Assembly: GCF_003545885.1 (NCBI RefSeq)
Contig: NZ_QHCT01000001.1
Coordinates: 434,001-498,000 of the forward strand
Reading direction: 5' to 3'
From: Leptospira stimsonii
GTDB lineage: Bacteria > Spirochaetota > Leptospiria > Leptospirales > Leptospiraceae
DNA length: 64,000 nucleotides
Within the stretch, counting starts at the first letter, position 1. Each line of letters begins with the position of its first letter. Of the stretch, positions 25,601 to 37,881 are shown one piece after another. The notes beneath the pieces are model-generated. The model did no database searches and was not told the DNA's origin. It worked only from the letters and a program-made list of their open reading frames with translations. Position numbers and translations under genes: made by a program.

Positions 25601-27418
25601 TTATTTTACTTCGCTTAACAACTTTTCTTTTACTAAGTTTTCAAGAATCGTAAGCGGTAAGGAACCGCTGTCTAAAACGACAGAGTGAAATTCACGAATA
25701 TCGAACCGTTCTTTTTTCGTGGCTCGAACCTTTTCTCTGAGTTCCAAAATTTTCAACATTCCCAATTTGTAAGAACAAGCTTGTCCGGGATAAACGATAT
25801 ACCGTTCAATTTCTGCGGTTACGTCCTTTGGCGCCATACCTGTATTTTCCATCATATAGGAAATCGCCTCTTCCCTGGTCCAACGTTTGTAATGGATTCC
25901 GGTATCCACGACCAAACGAACCGCACGGAAAAGTTCCGCTTGTAATCTTCCCAAATCGGAATAAGGATCTTCAAAGAAATGATACTCTTTTGCCAATCGT
26001 TCCGCATACAAAGCCCAACCTTCGACGTAGGCAGTAAACGTAATCGTATTCCTAAAACGAGGAAGACCTTTTAGCTCTTGCATGATCGCGATCTGCAGAT
26101 GATGACCTGGAATCGCTTCGTGATACGTTAGGGTTCTCATTCCGAACTTCGGGATCTCTTTTGTGTCCCTGAGATTCGCGTAGAAGATTCCCGGCCGAGA
26201 GCCATCGAGAGCAGGTTCGTCATAGTAGGCTCCTGGAGCCGTCTTCTCCTTAAAAACGGGAATTCTTTCCACTTCGACTTTCCCTACCGGCATTCGCAAA
26301 AAAAGCGGCCTCGTTTTTTCTTTCGAGTCTTTTAGAATTTTCTTATATTCTTCTAAAGCTTGAAGTTTTCCTTCTTCCGTATCGGGAAACAAAAACTGGG
26401 CTTCTTTTCGAAGTCCCGCCATCGCTACAGGAATCGGTTGATTCTTACCAAGTCCTTTGAGAATCGCCTTCATCTCCGTCTGAATTCTTTCAACTTCACT
26501 CAGACCGAGATCGTGGATCTCCTGCGGACTCAATTCGGTAGTCGTATGCTTTTTTAGTTCATGAGAATAATATCGGTCCCCGTCAGGAAGTTTCCAAACT
26601 CCCGCTCTCGAATCCGCTCGTTTTCTTTGATCGTTGAATAAATTCAGAAGTTTTGAATACGACGGAAATATCTGAGTAACTACCGAATTCTGAACTTGAA
26701 TGAGATAGAGATCTTGTTTCTCTTTGGGAATGGATTCGATCTTTCTTAGTTTTTTTTCGAAGGCGACGTAAAGAATATTCTCTCTTGCAGAGACGGAAAT
26801 AAAGCCCGAAACCTCGGAGATCAAACGATCCAAAATAAAATCCGGAGGAAGAATTCGGTTTTTATCTCTGAGCAAAATCCCCGCTATCAGTTGATCGATT
26901 TTTTTAGGAACGAGCGCTAATCTCGCGATATAATTTTCCACGTCTTTCGTTGATTTTAACGGGTGTTGAGTCGCCAGAAACGTCGGGAGCTGACTTTGAA
27001 CGCCGAACAACTGATTGGCGGGATAATCGTGAAACAAAAATCGTTCACCGTCGATTCGAAGTCGCAAAGACCATTCTAAAATTTCAAAAGAAAGAAGTTC
27101 TTGATCCGTCAAACCCTCCTTTCCATAAGAAAGGAGCACCTCTAGATTCTTCTTCGCCTTTTCCAGATCCTGTTTTTGTTTTTCGATCGAGATATCCGTT
27201 AGCTTTTTTTGATATCCATCGATTCCGAAATTATTAAGAACTCCAAGCGACGTAAGGTATTCTGGGTCGTCTAAAACCGATTCCCAAAATACCTTTTCGT
27301 AAAAAAGACCGAGCGTGATTGGTTTAAAAAGAATCGTATGTAAGACGAGCGTAGAGAATAAAAATAGAAGGATTAAAAAACCGAATAGAATCCGTTTTCG
27401 CGCCGTTATGCTGAACAT
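25601..27418 (-). CDS. DUF885 family protein, membrane-anchored putative metallopeptidase
   Basis: A 605-residue protein with one N-terminal transmembrane helix or uncleaved signal (about 10-32). The hallmark [11 protein letters not shown] (about 428-438), followed by [13 protein letters not shown] some 25 residues later, gives the HExxxGHH and E ligands of DUF885 proteins. These are all-helical, M3/M32-like putative carboxypeptidases. The bulk would lie in the periplasm. Enzymatic activity in this family is poorly documented, so 'peptidase' is inference. Confidence 0.83.
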   Translation of the reverse strand: MFSITARKRILFGFLILLFLFSTLVLHTILFKPITLGLFYEKVFWESVLDDPEYLTSLGVLNNFGIDGYQKKLTDISIEKQKQDLEKAKKNLEVLLSYGKEGLTDQELLSFEILEWSLRLRIDGERFLFHDYPANQLFGVQSQLPTFLATQHPLKSTKDVENYIARLALVPKKIDQLIAGILLRDKNRILPPDFILDRLISEVSGFISVSARENILYVAFEKKLRKIESIPKEKQDLYLIQVQNSVVTQIFPSYSKLLNLFNDQRKRADSRAGVWKLPDGDRYYSHELKKHTTTELSPQEIHDLGLSEVERIQTEMKAILKGLGKNQPIPVAMAGLRKEAQFLFPDTEEGKLQALEEYKKILKDSKEKTRPLFLRMPVGKVEVERIPVFKEKTAPGAYYDEPALDGSRPGIFYANLRDTKEIPKFGMRTLTYHEAIPGHHLQIAIMQELKGLPRFRNTITFTAYVEGWALYAERLAKEYHFFEDPYSDLGRLQAELFRAVRLVVDTGIHYKRWTREEAISYMMENTGMAPKDVTAEIERYIVYPGQACSYKLGMLKILELREKVRATKKERFDIREFHSVVLDSGSLPLTILENLVKEKLLSEVK

Positions 27419-27509
27419 AGTGAGACAAAATACAAAAACGGCTAAAGAATGAAAATTCTATTTTTGGAAAACAAATCCCTTTTGTCAAAATTCCGAGAAA
27501 GGAAAAAAC

Positions 27510-28922
27510 TTAACCGCCGGAAGAATTCTTTGTGATACGCAAAGTAACCACCGTTAAATCGTCTTGAAAACGGTTTCCATCGGCGAATCTCTCTATGTCT
27601 TTTAGGATAAATTCTACAAGTTCGTGCGAACTTTTTTCGGTCACGTTACTCAATAAATTATGGAGTCGTTTCTCACCGTAGAATTCCTTTTTAGAATTTG
27701 ATCCTTCGAAAAGACCGTCCGAAAAAAGGAGGAGCCGATCGTCCGCGTGAATTTTTAAAATCTTATCCTTGTAAATGGAAGCCGGGGAAAGTCCGATCAT
27801 CCTCCCCATGTTGGGAAGTGTAAGAAATTCGGAGTTTTGTATCAAGATTTGTTCTGGATGACCCGCAGATGAATATCTCAACACACCCTTGTTTAAGTCC
27901 AGATCGACAAGAATACATGTGTAGTAAAGATTCAAAGATTTGAATTTTTCGATAAAATCCGAATTCAATATTTCTAATATTTCACCGGGTCGTTTTCCGG
28001 ATTGTTTCAAGAATTCATATTCCACTTTGATCGCCATTGTAATCAAAGCGCCCTGAACACCGTGACCCGTAGCGTCCGCTAAAAAGAGACGATAAACGCC
28101 GTCGCTGATTCGGATGATATCATAAAAATCTCCGCCTACTTCGTCTCTCGGAATGTATTCAGCCCGAATATCCAAATCGGTAAATTTTTCCAATCCGGAT
28201 GGAAGCATACTTTTTTGAATTCTCTTAGCGGTCGATAAGTCTTTTTTGATGATATTGAACGATTTATTGAGTTGAGTCATCAACTCTTCGATCGTTTTTC
28301 GTTCTTCCGAAAGTTTACGTTTATCTTTTCTTGAAGATCGAAGAAGTTTTTGAACCTTTGAACTTTGCGATTTTAAGAAACCGGAGGTGATACTCATCCA
28401 GTAAAAATACAAGAGGATCGTTAAGACAAAAATAAAAAAGAAAATCACCAAAGTTCGATCGCTAAATCGGATCGGAGACGTACCAGCGATTCCGGTAAAA
28501 TAAAATAAAAACAAACAAAAAGAATAAATCAGCGCACCCAAAATAAAGTAACGTCTTTCCATCATACCAAAGGGGGCAAGATAACTTCCATAAAGAGCAG
28601 TTAGCATTACGAAAAGAAAATCCGGAACTTGAACCGTAAGCCAGGCGTTGAAAAGTAACATCGGAATATGCCAAAAATAAAACGATATTTTCATCCATTT
28701 CTGAAGATTCCATCGGCCGTTCGCCAATTGATAGTTTATTGGAATAGCGGTTCCTGCGTTTACAAGGAAGAACAATGCCAATTCGGAGTAGGAAACCTTT
28801 TCCAATCCTTCCGTATTAAAAAATTTTAATATAGAAAAAAGAACGGAAACAAACGATCCTCCCAAAATCCAGTTGAAAGTAACCGGAAGTCGAAACGTTT
28901 TTTTAAGATGAAAGAAATTCAT
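27510..28922 (-). CDS. Membrane SpoIIE/RsbU-type phosphatase
   Basis: A 470-residue protein. About six transmembrane helices fill residues 18-190, then a coiled coil (about 195-235) leads to a PP2C/SpoIIE phosphatase (240-470). Metal and catalytic motifs are present: VGGDFYDI, ADATGHGVQGA, FSDGLFEGSN and DDLTVVTLRI. It would convert a membrane-sensed signal into dephosphorylation of an anti-anti-sigma factor. It is the last gene of a run VKOR-DsbA, zinc-ribbon membrane protein, phosphatase, with gaps of 16 and 6 bp, so it is probably co-transcribed with a disulfide-forming system. Confidence 0.88.
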   Translation of the reverse strand: MNFFHLKKTFRLPVTFNWILGGSFVSVLFSILKFFNTEGLEKVSYSELALFFLVNAGTAIPINYQLANGRWNLQKWMKISFYFWHIPMLLFNAWLTVQVPDFLFVMLTALYGSYLAPFGMMERRYFILGALIYSFCLFLFYFTGIAGTSPIRFSDRTLVIFFFIFVLTILLYFYWMSITSGFLKSQSSKVQKLLRSSRKDKRKLSEERKTIEELMTQLNKSFNIIKKDLSTAKRIQKSMLPSGLEKFTDLDIRAEYIPRDEVGGDFYDIIRISDGVYRLFLADATGHGVQGALITMAIKVEYEFLKQSGKRPGEILEILNSDFIEKFKSLNLYYTCILVDLDLNKGVLRYSSAGHPEQILIQNSEFLTLPNMGRMIGLSPASIYKDKILKIHADDRLLLFSDGLFEGSNSKKEFYGEKRLHNLLSNVTEKSSHELVEFILKDIERFADGNRFQDDLTVVTLRITKNSSGG

Positions 28923-28928
28923 GAATTT

Positions 28929-29453
28929 CTAAATGAGTGGAATGAGGACTAGAAAAATAAAAGAAATCAATGCCGTCCAAATACTCGCCGAGGCCAAGGA
29001 AAACCAAAGAGAGTTTTGCCACTGTATCAAAGGAGTTGCGACGAATAAAATCATTCCAAGATAAGATAGATACGGAGATCGATCATAAAGGTGTTTCTGC
29101 CATTCTATAAATCCTTCTCGAAAATCCTTCACATCACCGTGGAATTTCAAATCTAAGATCAATTCTCCAATCCAACCCGAGACGGAAAAGATCAAAGACC
29201 AGAAAAAGAACAGGGAGGGTAACGAAAGAGGAAGAACTTTTCGCCAGAGAATCACACTCAAAGCCAAAAGTAAAAATCCTAAAATTGGTATTACGGGATA
29301 CAGTATTTTGATTCTAAAAAACTTACTTTCGGAAAGAAAACGAAAAAAGGAAACTGTTTCTCTCGATTGAAACGATCCGCAGAAAACACATTGTATCGTA
29401 TCCGATAATATATGATTTCCGCAATTCCTACAGAATCGTTTCTCCGCCTCCAT
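28929..29453 (-). CDS. Zinc-ribbon membrane protein
   Basis: A 174-residue protein with an N-terminal four-cysteine zinc ribbon (C8, C11, C22, C25) followed by three or four transmembrane helices (e.g. [27 protein letters not shown]). The ribbon would face the cytoplasm. No catalytic motif is seen. It sits between the VKOR-DsbA gene and the membrane SpoIIE phosphatase in one operon. Function unknown. Confidence 0.7.
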   Translation of the reverse strand: MEAEKRFCRNCGNHILSDTIQCVFCGSFQSRETVSFFRFLSESKFFRIKILYPVIPILGFLLLALSVILWRKVLPLSLPSLFFFWSLIFSVSGWIGELILDLKFHGDVKDFREGFIEWQKHLYDRSPYLSYLGMILFVATPLIQWQNSLWFSLASASIWTALISFIFLVLIPLI

Positions 29454-29469
29454 GTTTTTCGAAAATCGA

Positions 29470-30690
29470 TCAGCTCTGACTGATGAGTTGATTGATCAAT
29501 TGGCGCAAAAAATCCACATCCGGAGTGCCGCTTTTCGGAAGCGGTTTGTTGTTGATAAACAAAGTCGGCGTAGAATTGATTTTTAATTTTTCCGCCTCGT
29601 CCACTTCACGATTGATCTGATCTCTGATCTTCGGGGAACTCATACAAGAGCGAAACTGATCCATTTTTAGTCCGTTCTTCTCGGCGAGTCGACTTACCGT
29701 CGCCACCGTGTGCATCACTCCGATTTCATTGTCTTCGTAAAGACCGGTATAAACCGGATAAAATTTACTTTGCTGATTCGCACAGAGGGCCGCACTTGCG
29801 GCAACACAAGAACTTGCTTCCGGAGACTTTCTTCCCACGAGGCGATTGCAGTTTCCATCCAATGGAAAATTCTTATATGCCACTTTGATGATTCCGTCGT
29901 ATTCGCTGAGAAAAGATTTTAGGATCTTACTTGTGTGCATACAATGACCGCAGTTAAAGTCTGCATATTTTACGATCGTGATCGGCGCATTCGGATCTCC
30001 AACGATCGGGACATCTTTCAGATCTATTTGAACCGTCGGAGTGGTTTCGAATTCTTTTAATAAAACAGGAATCGCCTTTTCACCGGAAGCGGCACCCGAA
30101 ACGAGTCTCGCCCCACCTGTGGAAAGTCTTCCACCATAAAGGCCGAGAACGAAAAAGGACAAAGTTACAATCAGAAGATTCAAGAAGTTCCCGTTTAAGG
30201 CGCTGGTCACTGCGGAAACGGATTTATCCGAAATCGCCTTGAATCCGGGAAAGTTCACAGCAAGAAGCGCAATCGTAACGACGTAGGTCGCGCCGCAAAG
30301 ACCGCATAACGCTTTGATCACGCCGACCGATATAATAAACAAACCTACATCCGCGGCCAAGCCTAAGAGTAATACGTAAAACGCCAGTCGAAGATTCGAT
30401 TCCGCTGTTTCCTTTTTGATTTTGGAAAGAACAAAAAGAAACCCGACGAAACCGTAAAAAATGAAACCGAATAACGCAGTTGGAAGATCGCCTAACCCGG
30501 GAACATTTCGAATCGCCGAAAAAGAACTTTCTGAAACCTTATCACAAGAACCGGATTCACTGATTGCGTTACAAAGAGCCTCGCCAACTGAACTCGGATC
30601 TCCGTAATATTTTTGGATAAGAAGGAAAGAGAGGATCAAACCTATTGCAGAAAGAATGATCGAAATTTTATTTTTGGATAATTGATTCAT
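29470..30690 (-). CDS. VKOR-DsbA fusion, disulfide-bond forming protein
   Basis: A 406-residue natural fusion. Residues about 10-150 are a vitamin K epoxide reductase domain of several helices with the loop cysteine pair ([10 protein letters not shown]) and the quinone-side CGLC motif. A membrane segment ([16 protein letters not shown]) leads to a periplasmic DsbA-like thioredoxin domain (about 230-406) with active-site CGHC and cis-proline region NSTPTLFIN. One polypeptide would oxidise periplasmic thiols and pass electrons to quinone, replacing the DsbA/DsbB pair. GGGGA lies ahead of ATG 30690. Confidence 0.93.
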   Translation of the reverse strand: MNQLSKNKISIILSAIGLILSFLLIQKYYGDPSSVGEALCNAISESGSCDKVSESSFSAIRNVPGLGDLPTALFGFIFYGFVGFLFVLSKIKKETAESNLRLAFYVLLLGLAADVGLFIISVGVIKALCGLCGATYVVTIALLAVNFPGFKAISDKSVSAVTSALNGNFLNLLIVTLSFFVLGLYGGRLSTGGARLVSGAASGEKAIPVLLKEFETTPTVQIDLKDVPIVGDPNAPITIVKYADFNCGHCMHTSKILKSFLSEYDGIIKVAYKNFPLDGNCNRLVGRKSPEASSCVAASAALCANQQSKFYPVYTGLYEDNEIGVMHTVATVSRLAEKNGLKMDQFRSCMSSPKIRDQINREVDEAEKLKINSTPTLFINNKPLPKSGTPDVDFLRQLINQLISQS

Positions 30691-30749
30691 GAATTTCCCC
30701 GATCCTGTAAGATCGATTTACCTTTATGTATGGTTCCTTTCCAGGTGAA

Positions 30750-30769
30750 AAGAAAAATCCAAACGGATT
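30750..30769 (-). terminator. Possible weak terminator after hisA
   Basis: On the minus strand AATCC-GTTT-GGATT is followed by TTTCTTTT within 30 bp of the hisA stop. The stem is short (5 bp). The 92-bp gap to the VKOR-DsbA gene may hold both this and a promoter. Confidence 0.35.
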
Positions 30770-30782
30770 CTTCGGTTTCCGC

Positions 30783-31504
30783 TTAGAGTGTGGAAATCGC
30801 TTCCGCGAGATCTAACTTTCCTTCATACAACGCTTTTCCCGTAATGACACCGTAGAGAGGAATTTTTGTATCCAAGGAAGAAAGATCCATCAGATCTTTT
30901 AAGGACGAAATTCCCCCGGAAGCGATGACTTGAAACGGAAACGAATTGAGAATTTCTCGATAGGCTTCCAGATTCGGCCCGGCCAGAGTTCCATCCTGTG
31001 CGATATCCGTAAAAACGACGTGTTCGATTCCTGCTTTTGCGAGCTTTTCTAAAAGATCGCGATAGTGGACACCGGAATCTTTTTCCCAACCTGCGATTTT
31101 GACGATTCCATCTCTTGCATCCACGGCGACAACGACACGATCTTTTCCGTAGTTCTCCAACGCAAACTTGAGAAGATCCGGATCGGTGACCGCCGCTGTT
31201 CCGATAATAAAACGATCGATCCCAATTTTATGATAGTATTCTAATTTTTCTTTATCTCGAATTCCACCGCCTAACTGAACTTTCAGCGAAGTTGTTTCTC
31301 GAATTTTCAAGATAGAATGTTCGTTTACACCGATTTGATTTCTAGCGCCGTTGAGATCGACGAGGTGAAGCAAAGAGGCTCCATTCTTACTAAAACCGTC
31401 CGCGAGTTTCCAAGGTTCAGAAGAATAGATTTTCTTTTCTTCATAATTTCCTTTGAATAAACGGACTGCACAATTATCCAATAAATCTATAGCAGGGATG
31501 ATGA

Positions 31505-31508
<4 letters not shown>
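30783..31508 (-). CDS. hisA: HisA, ProFAR isomerase
   Basis: A 241-residue TIM-barrel enzyme of histidine synthesis that isomerises ProFAR to PRFAR. It opens with [17 protein letters not shown], whose aspartate is the general base. It also has [30 protein letters not shown] (second catalytic Asp) and ASGGISS, typical phosphate-binding loops. Its start overlaps the hisH stop by 4 bp. It is the last gene of hisBHA. Confidence 0.96.
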
Positions 31509-32133
<625 letters not shown>

Positions 32134-32137
<4 letters not shown>

Positions 32138-32715
32138 TCCAAAACTCCTTTTGTGGAAGGAATCGCTCCGGCGGAAGCGGAATCTTGTGCGATCGCCATT
32201 CTCAAAGCCTTTCCTAAAGCTTTAAAAATCGATTCGTGAATATGATGTCTATTCTCACCATAATGAACGACTACGTGAAGATTCATCTTCGCGTTGAGCG
32301 CGAGTTTTTGTAAGAATTCTAAGGATAACTCTGCGTCGTAAATCCCGAACTTTCCCGTGAGTTCCGGTCCGGTATATTTGAAAAAGTAACGACCTCCGAG
32401 ATCCACAGCGACCGTGGTCAAGACTTCGTCCATCGTAAGAGTAAAATGCCCGTATCTAAAAATTCCCGCCTTGTCACCGAGTTGTTTGTGAATGGTATTG
32501 CCCATGAGAATTGCGGTATCTTCCACAGAGTGATGACAATCGATTTCAATATCTCCTCTCAACCAAAGATTCAAATCGATCAAACCGTGTTTGGAGATAT
32601 GAGAAAGCATGTGCTCGAAAAAAGGAATCTCCGTATCAAATTGATACTTGCCAGTCCCGCGGAGATTCATCTCCAATTTGATTTCAGTTTCAGATGTTTT
32701 TCGTTCTGCTTTCAT
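32134..32715 (-). CDS. hisB: HisB, imidazoleglycerol-phosphate dehydratase
   Basis: A single-function dehydratase of about 193 residues, lacking the phosphatase domain of the E. coli protein. The paired metal motifs are visible: [15 protein letters not shown] and [15 protein letters not shown], with [14 protein letters not shown] ahead of them. The open frame reaches 32829, but ATG 32715 ([12 protein letters not shown]) has AGG upstream and matches the family start; the extra residues do not look like protein. It heads the hisBHA operon and is divergent from tRNA-Leu. Confidence 0.95.
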
Positions 32716-32828
32716 TCTACCTGGATCATAGAATCCGAACGACCTCCGTGTCAATGAATTCCAAAATAATGGATGACGGAAAAGCCAAGCCTCTTGAGAT
32801 TGTAAGAGCAGTTTCTCACTGCATTCCA

Positions 32829-33458
<630 letters not shown>

Positions 33459-33460
<2 letters not shown>

Positions 33461-34349
33461 AATTTAGAATTTTTCCCAAAGCCGCTGAAAGGCTTGCGAC
33501 TCCCAACATTCCACCGAGAATCCAACGTGTCTGTAAAACGATGGATTTATGAATATCGCCGATTGATTTTTGTAATTCGATTCGAACATCCGAGATTTCT
33601 GTTTTCATTTCGGTTCGAAAATTGGCAATTTCCGTTTTCAATCCGGCAACGCTGATATTTAAGTCTTTTCGAACTTCCGCAATTTCAGTTTTCAAATTTG
33701 CAACCTCAGATCTCATCTCGGTGCGAAGATCGCTTATTTCCGTTTTTAATTCTATTCTAAGATCATTTATTTTCGTTTCTAAGTCCGTCTTCCCATTTGC
33801 AATTTCTGATTTTAGTTCCGTTCGAAGATCTGCAATTTCCGCTTTCCATTCGGCTTTTCCTTCAGCAATTTCGGTTTTTAACTCCGTTCGTAATTCTATG
33901 ATTTCAGATTTCAGTTCAGCTCGAAGTTCCACAATTTCGATTTTTAATTCCTCTCTGAATTCTGAAATTTCTTTACGAAGATTTGCACTATCTGTTTTGA
34001 ATTCAGATCTGAGCGCGGCCATTTCAGTTCTCAACTCTGCGATCTCAACTTTTACTTCTGCGCGAAAATTCGAAACTTCACCTCGAACATCCGCGACTTC
34101 GATTTTCATTTCATAACGTAATTTTTCAAGCTCTGCGGAAACGCTTGTTTTCACCGCTTCCATGCTCAGAAATACATTTCTACTCTCGGAATGAAAAGTT
34201 GTTTCAAATAGATTTACGGAGGTTTCGAGTGTAGATGTTCTGGAAGCCATAAAAGCATCGTTTAAGAAAACTACAAATTGATCCGTTCCTTCCGGACCCA
34301 AAAGTTCTTCTAACTTACGTGGAATTCTATGAATGAAATCCATTCCCAT
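33459..34349 (-). CDS. Bdr-like coiled-coil protein with C-terminal membrane anchor
   Basis: A 296-residue protein. A short head (RIPRKLEELLGPEGTDQF) is followed from about 75 to 255 by a near-regular 11-residue repeat of the type 'TELKxEIAxLR' (e.g. LKTEISDLRTEMRSEV), predicting a very long coiled coil. A hydrophobic helix near the end (WILGGMLGVASLSAALG) would anchor it. This plan matches DUF1640-like proteins and the Bdr repeat proteins of Borrelia. The internal repeats make the gene prone to length change. Its stop codon lies at the very end of the 178-bp repeat array. Function unknown. Confidence 0.75.
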
Positions 34350-34871
34350 ATTCGCACCTTCCTTTCTTTTGAGTTCAAGCTCATTTTTTCCTTCTTCACA
34401 ATACGGTTCCGGAAATCGAAAGGATGGTTTTCCAAAGGTGAAATTTTTTACCTCAGTTTAAATAAAGTGAATTTTTTCTGGAGAATTTTTAAAATCCTCG
34501 ACCCATTCTATTCTTAGGAAGAATCAATTAGAATTCTATACTATTCTTTAGTTGATCGAGCTAAACTTTGCAAACGGAGAATTCTTTTCCGACCTTGTAA
34601 CATAGTTTATCCTAAGAGAAATTCAGATTCTTTCCTGGGAGAACGGATTTTCCTTCTTATAAAATGAATAGGTCAAGTCCTTATCCTTTAAGGCTTGAAT
34701 CAAATTCTTGAAATAGGAAATCCTACTTTTTTCATTCAATTCTTAAATGAATGGAAAGCAATTTCGACTTGGGAAAATGAGAACAAATCATTTTTCGCTC
34801 AATACTTTTCTTGAATTTCTCCAGTGAATTCCATAAATGGAACCTGACCGTTTCTGCGGCGGAGATTTGCT
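34350..34871. other. Gene-free region between the Bdr-like gene and the tetR-rhomboid pair
   Basis: AT-rich, with no protein-like frame. It contains the upstream regions of both divergent genes. The only structures I see are AGGAAATCCT (34714-34723) and the dyad at 34733-34753. Confidence 0.6.
34733..34753. promoter_or_regulatory. Dyad upstream of the tetR-family gene, possible operator
   Basis: CATTCA and TGAATG form a 6-bp inverted repeat around a 9-base spacer, about 120 bp upstream of the TetR-family start. Repressors of this family often bind such sites near their own gene. Low complexity makes a chance match quite possible. Confidence 0.3.
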
Positions 34872-35564
34872 TTGATTTCGAAGAAAACAGTCAAGAATAA
34901 GAAAGTTATAAATAGCGAATCAGGGAAAAATCCATCTTTTTTGGATCCGAGAAAGGAGCCATCCCAAAGAAGATCCATTGACCGTGTGCAAAAGATTCTA
35001 GACGTCGTTGCAGTGCTTCTGGAACGGAACGGAGCGGAAGCGATCACGACCAATATGATCGCTCAAGAAGCGGAAATTCCGATCGGTTCTTTGTACCAAT
35101 ACTTTCCGAACAAACACGCCGTTTTAAATGCGGTCGGTCAAAGACATTTGGAAAGGGTCAATTTGATGCTTTCTGAAATTTTTCAGTCCGATCTTTCCGG
35201 GAGCAACTGGGAAGATTTGATCGACCTCGTGATCGATTCCTTTGCCAATTTTTATCTTACCGAACCGGGATTTGCTCCCCTCTGGTCTTCTATGAAACAA
35301 GATCCGGAGCTGATCGAAATCGATCGAGAAAACAATTTAAAAATCTCCGAAAATGTTTCTCGAATCCTATCTCAGTTTCAGGTAAACCCCTCTGAAAATA
35401 AAATCATCTCAAGAATTGTCGTGGAAGTAACGGATGCCATTCTGAACCGTTGGATTCGCGAGCAAAAAGATAAGGAATTTTCAAGCCGTATGATCATCGA
35501 ATTGAAGATCATTCTTAAATCCTATCTGTCGCGATATTTTCCAGGAGGAAAAGAAAAACTTTGA
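34872..35564 (+). CDS. TetR/AcrR-family transcriptional regulator
   Basis: A 230-residue regulator. The N-terminal helix-turn-helix (about 38-85) reads [20 protein letters not shown], with [10 protein letters not shown] after it, the standard TetR pattern. The rest is an all-helical ligand domain with no close match I recognise. The start is TTG 34872 with GGAG 6 bases upstream. The stop overlaps the start of the rhomboid gene (TTGA), so the two form an operon. Confidence 0.9.
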   Translation: MISKKTVKNKKVINSESGKNPSFLDPRKEPSQRRSIDRVQKILDVVAVLLERNGAEAITTNMIAQEAEIPIGSLYQYFPNKHAVLNAVGQRHLERVNLMLSEIFQSDLSGSNWEDLIDLVIDSFANFYLTEPGFAPLWSSMKQDPELIEIDRENNLKISENVSRILSQFQVNPSENKIISRIVVEVTDAILNRWIREQKDKEFSSRMIIELKIILKSYLSRYFPGGKEKL

Positions 35565-36226
35565 TTCGGATTCTTCTTTTTGAATTTCCTTTAACTACTT
35601 TTTTCGTCTTCTTAATGACAGCGACATTCTTTCTGGTAAACATTTTTTTACCCGAACATTTGATCCGTCAGTATTTCCTAAATCATCCAGGACATATACA
35701 ACCGATCTCTTGGATCGGGGCCGTATTCTATCACGGAAGTCTCATTCATCTTTTCGGTAATATGTTTTATCTTTTTTTTCTTGGACGCGCGGTTGAATAC
35801 AAAGCGGGAAAAGGAAGATGGTTGCTTTTCTTTTTTATGGCCGCGTTGATTTCCTCTCTTCTGGATTCTTTTATTCGCGGAATCATATTACACGATTCCA
35901 CTCCGGTAGTTGGCGCTTCGGGAGCGATTTCCGGTATCGCCGCCGTTGCCGCTCTACTCTCCCCATTCTCCTTACGATTTAATCATAAGAACATTCCCTT
36001 TCCTGTCTTTCTTGTCGCGTGGATCATGGTCTATTCGGACATCACGAACGTCTTTACGGACGATGGCGTGGCTCGTTGGGCGCACTTGGGTGGATTTATA
36101 TCCGTCATCTTTGCCGCGTATTTCCTGAAACCGACGGAACGAAAACAACTTCATTCAGGTTTCATTCTCAATGTAATTTTTATCATTCTAACTTTGATTC
36201 TGGCGTTCTTCTATTCCAATCGTTAG
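35561..36226 (+). CDS. Rhomboid-family intramembrane serine protease
   Basis: A 221-residue protein with six transmembrane helices. Rhomboid signatures are present: [18 protein letters not shown] (the H-x5-N region of helix 2), catalytic serine in GASGAISG, and catalytic histidine in WAHLGG. These give the Ser-His dyad that cleaves substrate helices within the membrane. The start is TTG 35561 overlapping the tetR stop, with GGAGG about 11 bases upstream. Being coupled to a TetR gene suggests regulated expression. Substrate unknown. Confidence 0.93.
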   Translation: MIRILLFEFPLTTFFVFLMTATFFLVNIFLPEHLIRQYFLNHPGHIQPISWIGAVFYHGSLIHLFGNMFYLFFLGRAVEYKAGKGRWLLFFFMAALISSLLDSFIRGIILHDSTPVVGASGAISGIAAVAALLSPFSLRFNHKNIPFPVFLVAWIMVYSDITNVFTDDGVARWAHLGGFISVIFAAYFLKPTERKQLHSGFILNVIFIILTLILAFFYSNR

Positions 36227-36329
36227 AAATTGATTCTTCTAAGGTTGTCTGAATTCTAAGTTGATTTGAATATTCCTATCCTTCTTTGGTAGTTTCGTTC
36301 TGCAAAATGGGATTTGAAGATAAAAATGA

Positions 36330-36821
<492 letters not shown>

Positions 36822-36832
36822 AGAAAAAGAAT

Positions 36833-37879
36833 ATGACTCCATTTTGGAAAAACGCAATCGCATCTTTGATATTGATTCCGATATTTTTCGGTATCGCATC
36901 CGTATTTTCGGGAAAGGAAGTATCCTACGAACAATACAATTCATTGAAACAAAGGGAATATCAAATTCTTTCCGCCGGTTTTGATAGAAACGCAGGTAAT
37001 ATCCTTGTCGTTCAACCGGAATGGAGACTGGAAGACTTTTCCTCGGAAGAGAGATTTTTGAAATCTTTGGAAAATCCGATCAAACTTGCCAAACAAAAAG
37101 GACTTCTCAAAAAAAATACGTTAGTCGTATTTCCTTCGCATGTTGGAAGCTTTTTATATTTCTTAAATGCGCGTCAGGAAGTCTTTTCGCGACAAAGTCT
37201 TGAAAAAGCCTTCTATCTTTTAAAAATAGAAAACGGTTTTAAAAATTGGATCGGATCGATCGCCGGAGAAAAACCGAATCCGTATTCAAGAATTGCATCC
37301 ACGTACCAAAGGATTTTTTCGAATCTTTCCAGAACGTACGGAGTTTATCTTTTATCGGGCTCCGTTCTTTTACCGGATACGAAAATGGAAAACGGAAACT
37401 TGATTTCCAATCCGGACGGAGAATGGAAAGAATATTCCTTCCTCTTTGAACCGGACGGTAAAATTTCCAAAGAATATCTCGTTCACAATCCTGCAGAACC
37501 ATGGAAAAAAGATATTTCTGCTTTTGCTCAAAATCGACTTTCCTCCAATGAGGAAAATAACGTTTCTCTCGTTACCTATCAATTTCCATTCGCAAGATTC
37601 GGAATCTTTTATCTGGAAGAATTTAAGAATCCTGACTTTCAAGAAAAGATCAGAAAAACTTTTGTTTCGAGGATCATCGCAATCGGAGAAGAATCTGCTG
37701 AAACGATTCTCAAAGAATGGGCTACAAAATCCAACTTTGAATCTACGATTCGAGTAATTCCTTCCGGTTCCCTAATCGATCGAGAATTCGAAGGTGGAAG
37801 TTATGTGAAGACGAGATACGGAGCTCCGACTCCGGGAGTGAATAGCAAAGAACCTCTCATTCTCAATCTATTCTTATAA
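36833..37879 (+). CDS. Nitrilase-like (carbon-nitrogen hydrolase fold) exported protein, catalytic residues altered
   Basis: About 348 residues with an N-terminal transmembrane helix or signal ([19 protein letters not shown]). The layout follows the nitrilase superfamily: [38 protein letters not shown] and [19 protein letters not shown]. The catalytic Glu expected in 'vvfPE' is replaced (VVFPSH), and I find no clear nucleophilic Cys motif. It may be a non-catalytic member or act differently. ATG 36833 follows the Nudix stop by 11 bp. Function unknown. Confidence 0.6.
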   Translation: MTPFWKNAIASLILIPIFFGIASVFSGKEVSYEQYNSLKQREYQILSAGFDRNAGNILVVQPEWRLEDFSSEERFLKSLENPIKLAKQKGLLKKNTLVVFPSHVGSFLYFLNARQEVFSRQSLEKAFYLLKIENGFKNWIGSIAGEKPNPYSRIASTYQRIFSNLSRTYGVYLLSGSVLLPDTKMENGNLISNPDGEWKEYSFLFEPDGKISKEYLVHNPAEPWKKDISAFAQNRLSSNEENNVSLVTYQFPFARFGIFYLEEFKNPDFQEKIRKTFVSRIIAIGEESAETILKEWATKSNFESTIRVIPSGSLIDREFEGGSYVKTRYGAPTPGVNSKEPLILNLFL

Positions 37880-37881
37880 TC

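Noticed and set aside
33622..34116. Plus-strand 164-codon frame opposite the Bdr-like gene
   Set aside because: A shadow of the 11-residue repeat coding; Ser/Phe-rich with no start signal.
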